A stretch of DNA of 35,883 bases. It comes from Actinobacteria bacterium OK074 (GTDB lineage Bacteria > Actinomycetota > Actinomycetes > Streptomycetales > Streptomycetaceae). Shown one piece after another: positions 16,225 through 23,429 of this stretch. Position 1 is the first letter of the stretch, and each line of letters starts with the position of its first letter. The position numbers and the translations under genes were made by a program. The stretch lies in assembly GCA_001298575.1 (NCBI GenBank), contig LJCV01000004.1:1-35883 (forward strand). Direction: 5' to 3'. The notes below the pieces were generated by a model. It was not told the origin of the DNA, did no database searches, and was given only the letters and a program-made list of their open reading frames with translations.

Positions 16225-16252
16225 GGCGTACGGCGTACGGCGTACGGCGTAC
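16225..16252. repeat. 7-bp tandem repeat GGCGTAC, 4 copies
   Basis: Four perfect GGCGTAC units lie at 16225-16252, immediately after the purF stop codon (minus strand). They share the CGTAC core with the adjacent inverted repeat. Copy number is likely to vary between strains. Confidence 0.85.
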
Positions 16253-16257
16253 GAGCT

Positions 16258-17781
16258 TTACGGGCGGCGGATCGCGTCGGCCGCGGCCGTGGCGGCGGGG
16301 CCCCCGGCCAGCTCGGTCTCCAGCAGCTGCTTGCCGAGCAGTTCGGGGTCGGGCAGCTCCATCGGGTACTCGCCGTCGAAGCAGGCGCGGCAGAGGTTCG
16401 GCTTGGCGATGGTGGTCGCCTCGATCATGCCGTCGATGGAGATGTACGACAGGGAGTCGGCGCCCAGGGAGGTGCCGATCTCGTCGATGGTCATGCCGTT
16501 GGCGATCAGCTCCGCGCGCGTGGCGAAGTCGATGCCGAAGAAGCAGGGCCACTTCACGGGGGGCGAGGAGATCCGGATGTGGACCTCCGCGGCTCCGGCC
16601 TCGCGCAGCATGCGCACCAGGGCGCGCTGGGTGTTGCCGCGCACGATGGAGTCGTCGACGACGACCAGCCGCTTGCCCTTGATGACTTCCTTCAGGGGGT
16701 TCAGCTTCAGCCGGATGCCGAGCTGGCGGATGGTCTGGGAGGGCTGGATGAACGTCCGCCCGACATAGGCGTTCTTGACCAGGCCCGCGCCGAAGGGGAT
16801 GCCGGATGCCTCCGCGTAGCCGATGGCGGCGGGGGTGCCGGACTCCGGAGTCGCTATCACCAGGTCGGCCTCGACCGGGGCCTCCTTGGCGAGACGGCGG
16901 CCCATCTCGACACGGGAGAGGTAGACGTTGCGTCCGGCGATGTCCGTGTCGGGACGGGCCAGGTACACGTACTCGAAGACACAGCCCTTGGGCTTCGCTT
17001 CCGCAAAGCGAGATGTCCGGAGGCCGTTCTCGTCGATGGCGACGAACTCGCCCGGCTCGATCTCGCGGACGTAGGCGGCGCCACAGATGTCGAGCGCGGC
17101 GGACTCCGACGCGACGACCCAGCCGCGCTCCAGGCGGCCGAGCACCAGCGGGCGGATGCCCTGCGGGTCACGGGCGGCGTAGAGGGTGTGCTCGTCCATG
17201 AAGACGAGCGAGAAGGCGCCCTTGACCTGCGGGAGGATGCGGGTGCACGCCTCTTCGATGGTCAGCGGGGTGCCGTCGTCCTGGACCTGGGCCGCGAGCA
17301 GCGCGGTGAGCAGGTCGGTGTCGTTGGTGGCCGCGACGCGAGGCGTACGGCCGTTCTCCTTGGGGAGGTCGGCGACCATCTCGGCGAGCTGCGCCGTGTT
17401 GACGAGGTTGCCGTTGTGGCCGAGCGCGATCGAACCGTGCGCCGTGGCGCGGAACGTCGGCTGGGCGTTCTCCCAGGTGGAGGCTCCGGTGGTCGAGTAG
17501 CGGGCGTGACCGACCGCGATGTGACCCTGGAGGGAGCCGAGGGAGGCTTCGTCGAATACCTGGGAGACCAGGCCCATGTCCTTGAAAACGAGGATCTGGG
17601 AGCCGTTGCTGACCGCGATTCCCGCGGATTCCTGGCCTCGATGCTGGAGGGCGTAGAGCCCGAAGTAAGTGAGCTTGGCGACCTCTTCACCGGGAGCCCA
17701 GACTCCGAAGACGCCACATGCGTCCTGGGGTCCTTTCTCGCCGGGGAGCAGATCATGGTTGAGTCGTCCGTCACCGCGCAC
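16258..17781 (-). CDS. purF: amidophosphoribosyltransferase
   Basis: This enzyme catalyses the first committed purine step, PRPP plus glutamine to phosphoribosylamine. It has 507 aa. The N-terminal Ntn glutaminase follows a propeptide ending in GPQDA, with nucleophile Cys22 in CGVFGVW; RYSTTG and GHNGNLVN bind glutamine. The phosphoribosyltransferase domain has the PRPP motif VVVDDSIVRGNTQ. Cysteines in KGCVFEYV, KWPCFFGID and NLCRACFDGEYP fit the Bacillus-type 4Fe-4S enzyme. The frame is open up to 18156, but the conserved N-terminus RGDGRLNHDLLPGEKG places the start at GTG 17781. No clear Shine-Dalgarno precedes it. It is followed by purM. Confidence 0.95.
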   Translation of the reverse strand: MRGDGRLNHDLLPGEKGPQDACGVFGVWAPGEEVAKLTYFGLYALQHRGQESAGIAVSNGSQILVFKDMGLVSQVFDEASLGSLQGHIAVGHARYSTTGASTWENAQPTFRATAHGSIALGHNGNLVNTAQLAEMVADLPKENGRTPRVAATNDTDLLTALLAAQVQDDGTPLTIEEACTRILPQVKGAFSLVFMDEHTLYAARDPQGIRPLVLGRLERGWVVASESAALDICGAAYVREIEPGEFVAIDENGLRTSRFAEAKPKGCVFEYVYLARPDTDIAGRNVYLSRVEMGRRLAKEAPVEADLVIATPESGTPAAIGYAEASGIPFGAGLVKNAYVGRTFIQPSQTIRQLGIRLKLNPLKEVIKGKRLVVVDDSIVRGNTQRALVRMLREAGAAEVHIRISSPPVKWPCFFGIDFATRAELIANGMTIDEIGTSLGADSLSYISIDGMIEATTIAKPNLCRACFDGEYPMELPDPELLGKQLLETELAGGPAATAAADAIRRP

Positions 17782-18082
17782 AAAAGAACTGTACCTGTAC
17801 GGGGAGACCCCCTCATACGGCCGCCCGCGCGGGCCGGGTGGCCGAGCAATCGACCCCGCCCCCGAATTACCGCTGGTCAGCGCCCACGCGGACGCTCGCG
17901 GCCGATCCATGGCGCTCCCGCCCACTCCTCCGCCACCCGCCCCGATTGGGACATGCGCCACACCCGCACACACCTGTAGGTCAGCGCTCGGTGACGCCAC
18001 GTTCGACCCATCGTCAACCCTCCCCGAGGGAAAAGCGTCATAACGGGCACGTGCCACCACTACCCCACAAGGGAGCGCCATC
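17782..18082. other. divergent intergenic region purF / small membrane protein
   Basis: This 301-base region should carry the purF promoter (leftward) and that of the small gene (rightward). I see no convincing -10/-35 pair or dyad that I would commit to. Confidence 0.4.
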
Positions 18083-18259
18083 GTGACGAAGATCAAAAGC
18101 CGCCAGAAAATGGGCTGGCTCGCCCTCGGTTTCCACTGGACCATGCTCGTCTGCACGATCGGGCTCTGGACCCCCGTGTACCTCGCCGCCCGCCGCCGAC
18201 GCGTGACGGTGACGCACGTACCGGACGGCTACCAGGGCCCGGTCCCGTTCCGCCGCTGA
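18083..18259 (+). CDS. small single-pass membrane protein, 58 aa
   Basis: It starts at GTG 18083 with GGGAG 7 bases upstream. The sequence runs TKIKSRQKMGWLALGFHW, a hydrophobic helix (about residues 11-36, WLALGFHWTMLVCTIGLWTP), then a basic RRRRVTV stretch and a PDGYQGPVPFRR tail ending at TGA 18257-18259. The positive cluster after the helix suggests the C-terminus is cytoplasmic. The function is unknown. Good ribosome site, biased codon use and a clear membrane helix make it a likely real gene. It is divergent from purF and convergent with the MDMPI-fold gene. Confidence 0.7.
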   Translation: MTKIKSRQKMGWLALGFHWTMLVCTIGLWTPVYLAARRRRVTVTHVPDGYQGPVPFRR

Positions 18260-18272
18260 CGCCGGGCCGGCT

Positions 18273-19088
18273 TCAGGCCATGAGGGGCAGCAGCCCCGAG
18301 AGGTCGGCCCGCTCGCCGCTCGCGCTGACCTGGGCGTCGTCGAGCGCCGCCTTCCAGGTCGTACGACCGGTGGCGAGCCGGATCCAGGTCAGCGGATCGG
18401 TCTCGACGACGTTGGGTGGCGTCCCGCGCGTGTGCCGCGGCCCTTCGACGCACTGAACGACGGCGTACGGCGGGATGCGCACTTCGGTGGACCCGCCGGG
18501 CGCCTTCGCGGCGAGGGCGTCGGCGAGCAGCCGGGTACAGGCGGCGAGGGCCTGCCGGTCATAGGGCAGATCGAGTCCGGGCAGCGCCGCGTTCAGATCA
18601 TCGCTGTGCACGACGAGTTCAACGGTGCGGGTGACCAGGTAGTCGGCGAGGGTGATGGCGCCGATGCGGGCCGCGATCCGCCGGCCGTCGGGGGCGCTGG
18701 CGAGACGCTCGGTGATGCGCTGCTCGGTGACGGCGTAGAGGGCGTTGAGGTCGGGGTTGGCCTCGGCGAGCTGGTGGCTGCCTTCGGCGATGGCGTCGGC
18801 GAAGGGGGCGGTGAGGGAGGTGTAGTCGAGCAGGGTGATGTCTGCGGGACCGCTGCCGCCGGCGCGCGGGGGTTCGGGCCGGTCGAGCGCGAGGCTGGCG
18901 CTTTCGACGGCCATGGCGATGTGCGCGGCGAGGTCCCGGACGGTCCAGTCGCCTAGGCGGGTGGGGGTGGACAGTTGTTCGGGGGTGAGGGGGGTGATGG
19001 CTGCGCGGATGTGGGCGAATTGGGTGAGTACGGCGGCTCGGATTTTGGTGGGGGTGTAGGTGCGGGGGCGTTTGGGGGGCGTGGGCAT
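18273..19088 (-). CDS. maleylpyruvate isomerase/DinB-fold protein with sterol-carrier-like C-terminus
   Basis: This 271-aa protein belongs to the MDMPI family. The N-terminal four-helix bundle includes TRLGDWTVRDLAAHIAMAVE (about residues 42-61), the typical W-x-V-x-D-L-x-x-H block, with a later ARTVELVVHSDDL-like segment (here VTRTVELVVHSDDLNAALP) giving the other metal-site histidine. The C-terminal part (TDPLTWIRLATGRTTWKAAL) resembles the SCP2-like lid of these proteins. Characterised members use mycothiol-dependent chemistry, but most are of unknown reaction. The start is ATG 19088 without a good Shine-Dalgarno. It is convergent with the small membrane gene. Confidence 0.78.
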   Translation of the reverse strand: MPTPPKRPRTYTPTKIRAAVLTQFAHIRAAITPLTPEQLSTPTRLGDWTVRDLAAHIAMAVESASLALDRPEPPRAGGSGPADITLLDYTSLTAPFADAIAEGSHQLAEANPDLNALYAVTEQRITERLASAPDGRRIAARIGAITLADYLVTRTVELVVHSDDLNAALPGLDLPYDRQALAACTRLLADALAAKAPGGSTEVRIPPYAVVQCVEGPRHTRGTPPNVVETDPLTWIRLATGRTTWKAALDDAQVSASGERADLSGLLPLMA

Positions 19089-19146
19089 GCGGGGGAGCTT
19101 ATGCCTTGAGGGGGTGGCCGGTCAGGGGATTTTGGGAGCGGGTGGA

Positions 19147-19452
19147 TCAGGGGGTGGGGGTGCCCTGGGCCGCCTCGGTCTCCGTGGGCTCGGCGAATAT
19201 CTCGGCCGCCGTCGCGACCGTGATCGTGCGGTCGAACCAGCGGGCCAGGAGGTCCAGGTCCGTGCAGGATGCGACACGGTCACGGTCGGCATCGGAGACG
19301 GCTACACCACGGAGTTCCAGCAGACGCAGGATGTCCCTGGCCCTGCCCTTGGCTTCGCCCTCCTCACGGCCCTCTTCACGACCTTCTTCACGGCCCTCGT
19401 CGCGCAGGCTCTCCGCCAGCGGTGATACGAAGAACGACAGGTCTTTTCCCAC
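19147..19452 (-). CDS. free-standing C-terminal module duplicated from the adjacent nuclease-like gene
   Basis: This 101-aa frame starts at GTG 19452 (AAGGG upstream), 18 bases after the stop of the 308-aa gene. Residues about 6-76 are nearly identical to that protein's C-terminus: SFFVSPLAE, a glycine-arginine-glutamate repeat (RDEGREEGREEGREEG) and RARDILRLLELRGVAV to LARWFDR; the last ~25 residues differ. The nuclease core is absent. The DNA repeat covers 19229-19437 against 19538-19734, with one extra 12-base REEG unit here. It could be a remnant of a partial tandem duplication or a small translated partner of the full-length protein. Its ribosome site and close spacing make expression possible. 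Confidence 0.6.
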   Translation of the reverse strand: MGKDLSFFVSPLAESLRDEGREEGREEGREEGEAKGRARDILRLLELRGVAVSDADRDRVASCTDLDLLARWFDRTITVATAAEIFAEPTETEAAQGTPTP

Positions 19453-19734
19453 AGGGCACCCTTCCGGAGGTCAGACCGTCGGTTCGTCCCCTGCGGCCTC
19501 GGAAAACACCTCGGCCGCAGTCATGCCTACAGCCGCCCGGTCGAACCAGCGGGCCAGGAGGTCCAGGTCCGTGCAGGATGCGACACGGTCGCGGTCGGCA
19601 TCGGAGACGGCTACACCACGGAGTTCCAGCAGACGCAGGATGTCCCTGGCCCTGCCCTTGGCTTCGCCCTCCTCACGGCCCTCTTCACGGCCCTCGTCGC
19701 GCAGGCCCTCTGCCAGCGGTGATACGAAGAACGA
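19229..19734. repeat. ~200-bp direct repeat, copies 19229-19437 and 19538-19734
   Basis: The two copies are almost identical base for base and differ mainly by one 12-base unit. They encode the C-terminal module of two adjacent minus-strand frames. The near identity implies a recent duplication or ongoing gene conversion. Confidence 0.9.
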
Positions 19735-20397
19735 GGTGTCAGCAGCCACGAGTTTCCTCCAGAAGTCGGCGAGCGAGCCTGCGGCCAGGCCCTGGGCGGT
19801 CAGTTCGATCAGACGGCCCGCGGTGTCTTGATCGCGTTCCTGTAGCTCCCGCATAGCAGGCGCCAGTGCTTCCAGTATGGCCTCGATCTCCGGATCCTGG
19901 TGGTGCAGTACTGCGGAGAGGACCGTCATCGGGATGTCCCGGGAGACCTCCTCCGGCGTGGTGAAGACCGGGATGCTGTCCGGCCCCAGGACGAGGGGGC
20001 GCAAGGTCAGCGAATTCCACTGCGGTGGTCCGATGTCCACGTGCTCGGCGGCCCAGGCAGCCGTGGAGCGGTCGTGGCAGACGACGACCAGGACCGGGGG
20101 GATCTTGTACTTCGTGTAGAGGTAGCTGAGGTAGTAAGACCAGCTCGCGTGTTTCTCCGGGTCCTTCTTACGTTGGGCCTCTACGGCCAGAAGGTACTCA
20201 CTGGAGTCCGCGGTTTTGATACGCAGCAGGGTATCGACGCGGCGTTCCAAGGGCTCTGTCGTGCCGACGTCGGTCGACAGGATCTCGCTGGACACGGGGT
20301 CCGCGAACGGGATGCCTAATGTCCTGGCTGCGCGGGCGAACAGGCCGGGGTCCTCTTGGATGATCCGGTGCATCGCCTCGTGCGGGGAACTGACCAT
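19471..20397 (-). CDS. PD-(D/E)XK/Rpn-like putative nuclease family protein
   Basis: This is a protein of about 308 aa from ATG 20397. The first half has EPLERRVDTLLRI and YLLAVEAQRKKDPEKHASW, an Asp followed by Glu-x-Gln like the degenerate PD-(D/E)XK core of Rpn/transposase-like nucleases. Next come YYLSYLYTKYKIPPVLVVVCHD and a helical region (PEIEAILEALAPAMRELQERD). The C-terminus is a GREEGREEG-type repeat and a RARDILRLLE...CTDLDLLARWFDRA module. Such proteins are scattered and multicopy in Streptomyces; their role is unproven. The start is uncertain because no strong Shine-Dalgarno is present. A second copy of its C-terminal module lies just downstream. Confidence 0.65.
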   Translation of the reverse strand: MVSSPHEAMHRIIQEDPGLFARAARTLGIPFADPVSSEILSTDVGTTEPLERRVDTLLRIKTADSSEYLLAVEAQRKKDPEKHASWSYYLSYLYTKYKIPPVLVVVCHDRSTAAWAAEHVDIGPPQWNSLTLRPLVLGPDSIPVFTTPEEVSRDIPMTVLSAVLHHQDPEIEAILEALAPAMRELQERDQDTAGRLIELTAQGLAAGSLADFWRKLVAADTSFFVSPLAEGLRDEGREEGREEGEAKGRARDILRLLELRGVAVSDADRDRVASCTDLDLLARWFDRAAVGMTAAEVFSEAAGDEPTV

Positions 20398-20508
20398 GGG
20401 CAGTTGGGTGCCTTTCGCACGCGGGGAGGCGGTGACACGGATGGTCACCGCCGTTGCCGCGAGCATATGACCGCCAACTGGGCCTAGATCCAGCCCAGTT
20501 GGCGATGT

Positions 20509-20730
20509 TCACCCGTTCGAGTGGCACTCCCTGACCAGCGCGGCGAATGCCTTCGGCGAGAGGAGCAGGGCGGGGCCGTCGGGGACCTTGGAGTCGCGGA
20601 CGGCTACGCGGGAGTGGGTGGGGGTGAGGTTGGCTACCTCGACGCAGGTGCCGCCTTGGTCGTCGCTGTACGAGGACTTGAACCAGGCATGTTCTGGGGC
20701 CACTTCGAGGGCATGGGGATGCGTGCTCAT
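20509..20730 (-). CDS. DUF397 small protein, partner of the XRE regulator
   Basis: This 73-aa protein has the DUF397 signature: AWFKSSYSDDQGGTCVEVA followed by VAVRDSKVPDGPALLLSPKAFAALV. Its ATG (20730) overlaps the TGA of the upstream XRE gene by one base, so the two are translationally coupled. Paralogues of this pair (the WhiJ and AbaA loci) affect development and antibiotic production in S. coelicolor. DUF397 proteins are thought to act with or against the cognate DNA-binding partner. Confidence 0.92.
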   Translation of the reverse strand: MSTHPHALEVAPEHAWFKSSYSDDQGGTCVEVANLTPTHSRVAVRDSKVPDGPALLLSPKAFAALVRECHSNG

Positions 20731-21623
20731 CAATCTTCCAACTCTCGTGCTACTCGTTCCAGGAAGCGCTGCGTCTCCCGAGGCCCTGGGGCACCAGCCC
20801 GCATGGCGTCGAATCGGCGCGCGTGCCTCCAGATCTCCGTGTCCTTGTCGGTGACGCTCACTCCGTCGTGCGTGTCCACGCTGACGAGAGTCGGCAGCGG
20901 CGGCTCGAACTCCATCAGCGTGAAGTTCTCGGTCGCCCGGTAGACGGGTTCGGCGAACGGCAGGATCTGCACGGTCACGTGCTCCAGCTTTGCCAGTTCG
21001 GCCAGGTGCTCGTACTGCTCCCGCATCACGTCCGGACCGCCGTACACATGGCGTACGGCCGCCTCGTCGAGGATCGCGTGCACCTCAACCGGGCGTTCGC
21101 TGCGGGTGATTGCGCCCCTGCGCCGCATGCGGATCTCGACGTTGCGCTCGACGAACTCGGTGTTCCGCTCGTCGACGGGCTTGGCACTCTCGAACATGGC
21201 TCGCGCGTACGCCTCGGTCTGGAACAGCCCGAACATCACGCTCGGCTGATAGATCCGCAGAACCTTGGCGTCACCCTCCAGCCCCACGCTCATGCTGAAC
21301 CCCGACGGCATGAAGGCCCGATACGGCGACCACCAGCCCCGGTTCAGTGAGTTCTTGTGGATGTCCAGCAAGAAGTCCACGTCATCCGGGTCGGTCACGC
21401 CGTAGCGGTCGAGGAGTTCCTTGAGGTCCTGCACCTTGGGAAGGCTGGTCAGCCCCTTCTCCACTCGGTGCAAGGTCGACTCCGAGACACTCGTGCCCCT
21501 GACCGCCTGGATCCTCGTCAACCCCCGGCCCGTTCCGTCTTCCCGCTCCACCTGCTCGCGCAATCGCCGTAGCTCCTGCCCGAGTTGCATGCGCCGGATC
21601 GTCGGCCCCGTCTTCGCTGCCAC
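20730..21623 (-). CDS. XRE-family regulator with DUF5753 domain (WhiJ-like)
   Basis: This 297-aa protein has an N-terminal helix-turn-helix (LGQELRRLREQ, then VSESTLHRVEKGLTSLP) and a C-terminal DUF5753 effector region (YQPSVMFGLFQTEAYARAM, the RMRRRGAITR-type stretch, ILDEAAVRHVYGGPDVM, VTVQILPFA). I start at GTG 21623, with AAAGGA 9 bases upstream. The frame is open to 21716 but the added residues are not family-like. Streptomyces carries dozens of such regulators, usually with a DUF397 gene as here. The ligand and targets are unknown. It is divergent from the two-gene unit beginning at 21869. Confidence 0.9.
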   Translation of the reverse strand: MAAKTGPTIRRMQLGQELRRLREQVEREDGTGRGLTRIQAVRGTSVSESTLHRVEKGLTSLPKVQDLKELLDRYGVTDPDDVDFLLDIHKNSLNRGWWSPYRAFMPSGFSMSVGLEGDAKVLRIYQPSVMFGLFQTEAYARAMFESAKPVDERNTEFVERNVEIRMRRRGAITRSERPVEVHAILDEAAVRHVYGGPDVMREQYEHLAELAKLEHVTVQILPFAEPVYRATENFTLMEFEPPLPTLVSVDTHDGVSVTDKDTEIWRHARRFDAMRAGAPGPRETQRFLERVARELED

Positions 21624-21868
21624 CGTGTCCGTTCCTTTCGCGGCCAGGCTCGCCAATCGTACGTAGCTGCCCGGCAGTTGGCTCCCCATGCCCGGCAGAT
21701 CACCGCCGGTGCCCACAGTGTGGCAGCGCGTGCCCTCTCTTCGCAGGGACTTGCCGACTTTCAGGCATATACCACTTCATGTGGGATTCCCTTGTTCGAT
21801 TGCCCAGCAAGTCCCCGGGGCGCGACCGTAGTCATAGTCCGAGTCAGAGAAAGGCAGGTCACGCCCCC

Positions 21869-22114
21869 ATGACCACTCCCACTCCCTCGTCCTTCCGCAT
21901 CGGCGACCGAGTCCGAGGAACCACCTACGTCCCGCCGGACCTCCGCCGGCACGAGCGGCCCGAACCCTTCGAGGGCGTCGTCGTGCAGGTCGGGTCCGGG
22001 TACGAGAAGGTCGACGCCGCGCACAAGTTCCTCTGGGCGCGGCTCGCGGATCACACCGAGCGGCAGGCGTTGGTCAGCGAGACCGAACTCGTGGCGCGCA
22101 GGCAGGAGGTGTGA
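21869..22114 (+). CDS. hypothetical protein, 81 aa (SH3-like barrel?)
   Basis: It reads FRIGDRVRGTTYVPPDLRRH, then FEGVVVQVGSGYEKV and FLWARLADHTERQALVSETEL, a short beta-rich pattern (GDRVRG...FEGVVVQV) that resembles small SH3-like barrels. I do not recognise the family. ATG 21869 is the best in-frame start; only a weak ribosome site precedes it. Its stop overlaps the GTG of the next gene (GTGA), so the two form a unit, divergent from the XRE/DUF397 pair. Confidence 0.6.
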   Translation: MTTPTPSSFRIGDRVRGTTYVPPDLRRHERPEPFEGVVVQVGSGYEKVDAAHKFLWARLADHTERQALVSETELVARRQEV

Positions 22115-22383
22115 GCGAGCAAGGCGCCGGGAACGGCGAACTCCTCTGTGATGTCTGCGGAGTTGAGCGCGCGCCGTTCCTCCGGTTCGGCACCCTCCAC
22201 CGCACCGGACGGATCTGCGCACCCTGCCTGCGGCAGACCCAGGTGTGCGGGCGCTGCGCCCAACTGCGCCCGGTGTCGCAGCTCGTCGCCGTCCGGTACA
22301 TGCCCGGTGCCACCGGACCCGGCTGGACCGAGTACGCCTGCCGTGCCTGCCCACCGCCCACACTCACACCCACCGCACACTGA
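22111..22383 (+). CDS. small zinc-ribbon-like protein, 90 aa
   Basis: Four paired cysteine motifs are visible: CDVCG (about residues 13-17), CAPCLR, CGRCAQL and CRAC near the C-terminus, i.e. two likely four-cysteine zinc knuckles. The rest is short and hydrophilic with a proline-rich tail. No family is recognised. It starts at GTG 22111, overlapping the stop of the 81-aa gene. A structural or nucleic-acid-binding role is possible but unproven. Confidence 0.65.
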   Translation: MSEQGAGNGELLCDVCGVERAPFLRFGTLHRTGRICAPCLRQTQVCGRCAQLRPVSQLVAVRYMPGATGPGWTEYACRACPPPTLTPTAH

Positions 22384-22391
22384 AACCCCCG

Positions 22392-23306
22392 TCAACTGGC
22401 GAAGTAATGCCCCTCCGCCAAGTCCGCCAACAGCCCCGGCCCCACCGGCTCCCACCCCACCAGCTTCCGCGTCACCGCACTCGACGCCGGCATGTCGAGC
22501 GTCGCGACATGGGCGACGAAACCGAAGTGCGCGGGTGCGTCCTCGGGGTCCAAGGACGTTACCGGCAAACCGAGTTGGCGGCCGATCGACTCGGCGATGG
22601 CGCGGAACGGAACCGCCTCGTCGTCGACCACGTGCAGCCGGACCCCCGCGGGCGCCGCGTCCAGCGCGAGCCGGACCAGGCGCCCGGCGTCACCGCGATG
22701 CACCGCCGTCCAGCGGTTGGCGCCGTCGCCGACGTAGGCCGAAGTCCCCTTCTCCCGGGCGATGTTGACCAGCGTCCGGATGAAACCCTGGTCGCCGCGG
22801 CCGTGCACGGTCGGCGGGAAGCGGAAGGACAGGGGGCGTACGCCACGGTCGGCGAGGGCGAGCGCGGCGATCTCCGAGCGCCTGCGGGCCGCCAGCGGGG
22901 ACGACAGGTCGCCCTCGTCCTCCTCCGTGGCGAACCGGCCGTCCAGCCTGAGCCCGCCCGCGCCGGAGGCAATCGCGAACAGCTTTCCGGTGCCTTCGAG
23001 GGCCGCACCGATCGTCTCGATCGCACGCAGGTCGGCCGCACAGGCCGCGGCGAACCCCTCGGCGCCCGCGAAGTCGTGGATGAACGCCAGGTGGACGACG
23101 GCGTCGGCCGCCACCGCGCCCCGCGTCAGGCTGTCGAGGTCGTCGAGGGACCCGCGGTGCGGCTCGACCCCGGCGGCCGTCAGCCTCGCCGCGGCCTCCT
23201 CCGAACGCGCCAGACCGACGATCTCGTGCCCAGCGTCGAGAAGTTCGGGAACCGCGGCGGAACCGATGAAACCGGTGGCACCGGTCACGAATACGCGCAT
23301 AGCCAT
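22392..23306 (-). CDS. NAD(P)-dependent epimerase/dehydratase-type SDR
   Basis: This 304-aa extended short-chain dehydrogenase has the N-terminal nucleotide motif VFVTGATGFIGSAAV (about residues 5-19) and AVVHLAFIHDF. The middle has GRGDQGFIRTLVNIAREKG and RWTAVHRGDAGRLVRLAL (the atypical-SDR block), and the C-terminus LLADLAEGHYF. The usual catalytic Tyr-x3-Lys is not evident (the position reads RRRSEIAAL), so it may be an atypical SDR of the NmrA or 3-beta-HSD-like type. The start is ATG 23306 after AAGGGAG; a second ATG two codons on is possible. It is divergent from a LysR gene that probably controls it. Confidence 0.85.
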   Translation of the reverse strand: MAMRVFVTGATGFIGSAAVPELLDAGHEIVGLARSEEAAARLTAAGVEPHRGSLDDLDSLTRGAVAADAVVHLAFIHDFAGAEGFAAACAADLRAIETIGAALEGTGKLFAIASGAGGLRLDGRFATEEDEGDLSSPLAARRRSEIAALALADRGVRPLSFRFPPTVHGRGDQGFIRTLVNIAREKGTSAYVGDGANRWTAVHRGDAGRLVRLALDAAPAGVRLHVVDDEAVPFRAIAESIGRQLGLPVTSLDPEDAPAHFGFVAHVATLDMPASSAVTRKLVGWEPVGPGLLADLAEGHYFAS

Positions 23307-23412
23307 GAACTCCCTTGAAACGCCCAGTAGTTACCGCCATCGTCGGGACGAGGTGCCGCGGCCGTCCAAGGCCCGTTCCGCATGCCGCAATACCCCTTGG
23401 GCATCACCACAG

Positions 23413-23426
23413 TTCAGTACGCTGAA
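23413..23426. promoter_or_regulatory. dyad at the LysR gene start
   Basis: TTCAG-TACG-CTGAA is a perfect inverted repeat ending 3 bases before the LysR start codon. It could be the LysR autoregulatory site. TACGCT (23418-23423) inside it could instead be a -10 element of a leaderless transcript. Confidence 0.4.
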
Positions 23427-23429
23427 GCC

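Noticed and set aside
16184..16252. A CRISPR array
   Set aside because: The repeats are only 7 bases with no spacers and no cas genes nearby; it is a simple tandem repeat.
15118..17979. A 953-codon plus-strand frame across purM and purF
   Set aside because: It is a shadow frame produced by high third-position GC; the minus strand carries unmistakable purM and purF.
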